From a bacterium (GTDB lineage Bacteria; UBA9089): a stretch of DNA of 8,343 nt. Positions 6,376 through 8,343 of this stretch are shown one piece after another (positions within the stretch are counted from its first letter, which is position 1; each line of letters starts with the position of its first letter). The notes beneath the pieces are model-generated. The model saw only the letters and a list, made by a program, of their open reading frames with translations. It was not told the DNA's origin and ran no database searches. Location: contig DNCN01000039.1 of assembly GCA_003485015.1 (NCBI GenBank), positions 1-8,343 of the forward strand, given 5' to 3'. The position numbers and the translations under genes are program-made.

Positions 6376-7767
6376 ATGTTCTATTCAAGTACAAAGGAGT
6401 TGGTCTTAGCTCTTAAAGGAGGTTTAGAGATCAGTGAGGATGGTCGGATTGATATGGTCAATGAGGGTGTATTCCGGGAGAGGCTTGATGACCTGGTTCA
6501 CAATGCGGTCTTCAATGAGAATGAGGATATTAAGGCTGCTTCAAAATGGATCATTAGAGAGGCTGCGCTCAAACTTGGTCTGATACCCTCATCGATTCAG
6601 GGATTCTATAGGGCTAAGGGCCGGGGAGAATATAGTCATCTGACTGTTCCTGCAGTCAACATCCGCGGCCTGGCTTACGATGTAGCCTGTGCCCTAGTTC
6701 GGGCAGCTATGAAGAACGACTCTGCAAGCTTTATCTTTGAGTTAGCCCGCAGTGAGATGGAGTATACCCATCAACCACCTTCAGAGTATGCCTCGGTGGT
6801 GATGGCTGCGGCCTTGAGAGAGGGCTACTCTGGACCCATCTTCATTCAGGGGGATCACTTCCAGATTAGACGGAAGCTTGATCGAAGGAGCGAAATAGCT
6901 ACCCTTAAGGATTTGATTAGAGAGTCTATTGAAGCAGGGTTCTATAACATCGATATCGACACCTCTACCTTAGTTGATCTTGAAAGACCGACTGTTCGGG
7001 AGCAACAAAGAGATAACTTCGAGATAGCGGGAGAGATTGTTGCTTACATCCGAACAATTGAGCCAAAAGGGATAACTGTCTCCTGTGGCGGTGAGATAGG
7101 AGAAATCGGCGGCAAGAACTCTACTGAAGAAGAGCTTCGAGCATACCTGGATGGGCTGAAGGAGGAACTGGCTAAGAGGGACGAGGGTCTTGTTGGAATA
7201 AGCAAGATTGCCATCCAGACTGGCACGACTCATGGCGGGGTGGTACTTCCTGATGGGACGATTGCCAAAGTAAAGCTTGACTTCGACACTTTAACAAGGC
7301 TTTCAAATGTAGCTATTCAGGAGTACGGTCTAGCCGGTGCAGTCCAGCATGGGGCCTCAACTTTACCTGCCGAAGCCTTCAGCAAGTTTGCCGAGGCCAA
7401 TACAACTGAGGTTCACTTAGCCACTGAGTACCAGAATATGATCTATGAATCTGAGTTATTTCCCAAGGACTTACGAGAAAAGATGTACTCCCATCTTCAC
7501 AAAGAATGTGCCAAGGAGAGAAAAGAAGGCGAGACAGATGAGCAGTTCATCTATAAGACAAGAAAGAAGGCCTGGGGCCCATTCAAAGAACAAGTCTGGA
7601 ATATACCCAAGGAGGCTAGAGAGGAGATAAGTAGAAGGCTTGAGGAGACATTTGATCTTTTGCTCAAGAGGCTGGGAGCGGCTAATACCCGAGAGGCAGT
7701 AAATAAAGAGGTAAAACCTATCCCAGTCCACAAACCAATTCCTGAAAGTTTAAGAGAAGCCATTTAA
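6376..7767 (+). CDS. Class II (zinc-dependent) fructose-bisphosphate aldolase-like protein, long form
   Basis: The protein carries the class II aldolase landmarks in order: 'VPAVN' (91-95), catalytic-type Asp160 with zinc ligand His161 in 'QGDH', 'FYNIDIDTST' (189-198), Glu240 in 'GEIGEIGG' (240-246 region), His286 in 'TTHGG', and His325 in 'QHGAS'. All three zinc histidines, the Glu ligand and the catalytic Asp therefore have counterparts. The expected reaction is reversible cleavage of fructose 1,6-bisphosphate to dihydroxyacetone phosphate and glyceraldehyde 3-phosphate, which suits the phosphofructokinase upstream. At 463 residues it is longer than usual (about 280-360), with an extra N-terminal stretch of about 90 residues and a charged C-terminal tail of about 120. 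The 'GGxED' that normally follows the Glu ligand reads GGKNS, so the acid/base glutamate used by E. coli FbaA may be absent or displaced. AGGAGG (6363-6368) gives a clear start. Another sugar-phosphate aldolase specificity, such as tagatose bisphosphate, cannot be excluded. Confidence 0.88.
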   Translation: MFYSSTKELVLALKGGLEISEDGRIDMVNEGVFRERLDDLVHNAVFNENEDIKAASKWIIREAALKLGLIPSSIQGFYRAKGRGEYSHLTVPAVNIRGLAYDVACALVRAAMKNDSASFIFELARSEMEYTHQPPSEYASVVMAAALREGYSGPIFIQGDHFQIRRKLDRRSEIATLKDLIRESIEAGFYNIDIDTSTLVDLERPTVREQQRDNFEIAGEIVAYIRTIEPKGITVSCGGEIGEIGGKNSTEEELRAYLDGLKEELAKRDEGLVGISKIAIQTGTTHGGVVLPDGTIAKVKLDFDTLTRLSNVAIQEYGLAGAVQHGASTLPAEAFSKFAEANTTEVHLATEYQNMIYESELFPKDLREKMYSHLHKECAKERKEGETDEQFIYKTRKKAWGPFKEQVWNIPKEAREEISRRLEETFDLLLKRLGAANTREAVNKEVKPIPVHKPIPESLREAI

Positions 7768-7782
7768 CTTAAATAGATATTA

Positions 7783-7867
7783 GGAGGAGTGGCAGAGTGG
7801 ATGATTGCGGCGGTCTTGAAAACCGTTGTGCCGGAAGGCACCGTGGGTTCGAATCCTACCTCCTCCG
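7783..7867 (+). tRNA. tRNA-Ser (anticodon TGA)
   Basis: The acceptor stem is GGAGGAG (7783-7789) pairing perfectly with CTCCTCC (7860-7866), with discriminator G at 7867. The anticodon stem is 7810-7814/7822-7826, with TGA at 7817-7819. A long class II variable arm has a 5-bp stem GTGCC/GGCAC (7828-7832/7837-7841) and loop GGAA. The T arm is GTGGG-TTCGAAT-CCTAC (7843-7859). CCA is not encoded: CAA follows the discriminator, so CCA must be added enzymatically. It starts 15 nt after the aldolase stop, so it may be on the same transcript. Confidence 0.97.
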
Positions 7868-7883
7868 CAAAACCTCCCTGTTT

Positions 7884-7940
7884 TTCAAGGGGGCTTTGCC
7901 CCCTATGACGCTCACTACGTTTGCTGTTACCCCCTTGAAG
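7884..7940. repeat. Diverged first unit of the hairpin repeat family
   Basis: The unit starts with TTCAAGGGGG (7884-7893) and ends with its exact reverse complement CCCCCTTGAA (7930-7939), a 10-bp inverted repeat around 36 nt. Inside, GGGGGC (7889-7894) can instead pair with GCCCCC (7898-7903) across a TTT loop. The stretch from the first C-run to the second (about 35 nt) aligns without gaps to the same part of the two better units, at roughly 60% identity by eye. It begins 16 nt after the end of tRNA-Ser(TGA). Confidence 0.6.
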
Positions 7941-8021
7941 ACATCCTGTCTTCCATAGGGGCTTCGCCCCTCTGGCGGTTGCTGTGCTCCCTGTCACCCC
8001 GCTGACCTCCGTGTCAGCAAG
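7941..8021. repeat. Hairpin repeat, copy 1 (81 nt)
   Basis: The unit runs from ACATCC to AGCAAG and matches 8086-8167 at about six substitutions and one single-base insertion. It contains AGGGGC-TTC-GCCCCT (7957-7971), a central 'GGCGG...CTCCCTGTCACCCC' tract, and a second perfect hairpin GCTGAC-CTCCGT-GTCAGC (8001-8018). At its left edge GAAGAC-ATCCT-GTCTTC (7937-7953) forms another 6-bp hairpin. It looks like a repeated structured extragenic element rather than a gene. Strand and function are unknown. Confidence 0.85.
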
Positions 8022-8085
8022 CAAAAAAGACTTAAGGTTGAAGAGTGAGGAGGTAAGTTCAGTAGCTTCACGAACATCCCGTGGA

Positions 8086-8167
8086 ACATCCTATCTTCCA
8101 TAGGGGCTTTGCCCCTCTGGCGGTCGCTGCGCTCCCTGTCACCCCGCTGACCTCCATGTCTAGCAAG
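8086..8167. repeat. Hairpin repeat, copy 2 (82 nt)
   Basis: This is a direct repeat of 7941-8021, offset by 145-146 nt. The first hairpin is kept as AGGGGC-TTT-GCCCCT (8102-8116); the substitutions C>T and G>T/A type changes fall in the loop and single-stranded parts. The last hairpin is kept as GCT-GAC (8146-8151) pairing with GTC-t-AGC (8158-8164), where the inserted T at 8161 becomes a bulge. The left-edge hairpin of copy 1 is degraded here. Confidence 0.85.
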
Positions 8168-8260
8168 AGATAAGGTATCTTATTCAAGGGGGCAAAAATC
8201 CTTTGATGGTTGCCATGTGACCTGGTTGGAGAAAGAGGTTAAAGAGCGACCCCCATTTTT

Positions 8261-8343
8261 GGAGAGGTGCCAGAGTGGTTGATCGGGGCTGCCTGCTAAG
8301 CAGTTGTAGGGCCTAAAACCTTACCGAGGGTTCGAATCCCTCC
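8261..8343 (+). tRNA. tRNA-Ser (anticodon GCT), 3' end cut by window edge
   Basis: The 5' acceptor strand GGAGAGG is at 8261-8267. The anticodon stem is 8288-8292/8300-8304, with GCT at 8295-8297. The long variable arm forms a 6-bp stem 8306-8311/8319-8324. The T arm is GAGGG-TTCGAAT-CCCTC (8326-8342). Only the first base of the 3' acceptor strand is inside the window; six more bases and the discriminator are missing. The gene reads AGC/AGU serine codons. Confidence 0.95.

Larger units (their letters stand above)
7868..8260. other. Gene-free spacer between two tRNA-Ser genes, rich in hairpin repeats
   Basis: I see no credible protein gene in these 393 nt. They hold a GGGGGC-TTT-GCCCCC hairpin unit (from 7884), two near-identical units of about 81 nt (7941-8021 and 8086-8167), and a lone copy of TTCAAGGGGGC at 8183-8193 that repeats 7884-7894. 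A small hairpin AGATA-AGG-TATCT lies at 8168-8180. None of the hairpins is followed by a T-run on either strand, so they do not look like intrinsic terminators. The final stretch (8194-8260) shows no recognisable promoter for the second tRNA. Confidence 0.8.

Noticed and set aside
7889..7971. G/C hairpins after tRNA-Ser(TGA) as intrinsic terminators
   Set aside because: No T-run follows the stems on either strand, and the hairpins recur inside longer conserved repeat units.
7764..8024. 86-codon open frame on the minus strand, reading through the tRNA-Ser and repeat copy 1
   Set aside because: Its C-terminal half (containing 'GFEPTVPSGTTVFKTAA') is the antisense translation of tRNA-Ser(TGA), a known source of spurious protein entries, and the N-terminal half is translated repeat.
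7941..8167. CRISPR-like array
   Set aside because: There are only two good copies, each about 81 nt with internal hairpins and an irregular 64-nt gap; no short repeats with regular spacers and no cas genes are present.

Overview
The window is a gene-dense, bacterial-type segment. All seven protein genes and both tRNA genes lie on the + strand. Supporting signs are AGGAGG-type ribosome binding sites, a textbook sigma70-type promoter, short intergenic gaps and bacterial-type tRNA-Ser genes with long variable arms. Base composition looks moderate to AT-rich by eye (not computed). No gene identifies the phylum. A phosphofructokinase with pyrophosphate-type active-site residues and a long, divergent class II aldolase would suit an anaerobic or deep-branching bacterium, but that is inference.

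Layout. Positions 26-619 encode a Yip1-like multi-pass membrane protein. A clear promoter (740-768) then drives serS (807-2084), which starts at GTG just after an in-frame stop. It is followed by a phosphofructokinase (2153-3190) with Asp104 and Lys124, the PPi-dependent signature. Positions 3231-4790 encode a 519-residue protein of unknown function with a cysteine-rich, probably zinc-binding N-terminus. Positions 4940-5878 and 5875-6324 form a translationally coupled pair: a compact ABC/SMC-like ATPase of the OLD/AAA_15/AAA_21 type and a 149-residue stand-alone TOPRIM-like protein. Positions 6376-7767 encode a 463-residue class II (zinc) aldolase. A tRNA-Ser(TGA) follows 15 nt later, then about 390 nt of hairpin-rich repeats, then a tRNA-Ser(GCT) cut by the window end.

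How the genes may work together. The PFK and the aldolase catalyse consecutive steps of glycolysis/gluconeogenesis; with PPi as phosphoryl donor both would be reversible. They are separated by about 3.1 kb of accessory-looking genes (the Cys-rich protein plus the ATPase/TOPRIM pair), which may have been inserted between them. serS and two tRNA-Ser genes in one window form a loose serine-charging cluster.

The best candidate for an under-described system is the ATPase/TOPRIM pair. Its two parts correspond to the two halves of OLD/GajA-type proteins and resemble in layout the two-gene PARIS system. A defence role here is inference from architecture only. The second unusual item is the repeat family between the tRNA-Ser genes: two copies of about 81 nt at roughly 92% identity plus a diverged third unit, each built around a GGGGC-NNN-GCCCC hairpin.
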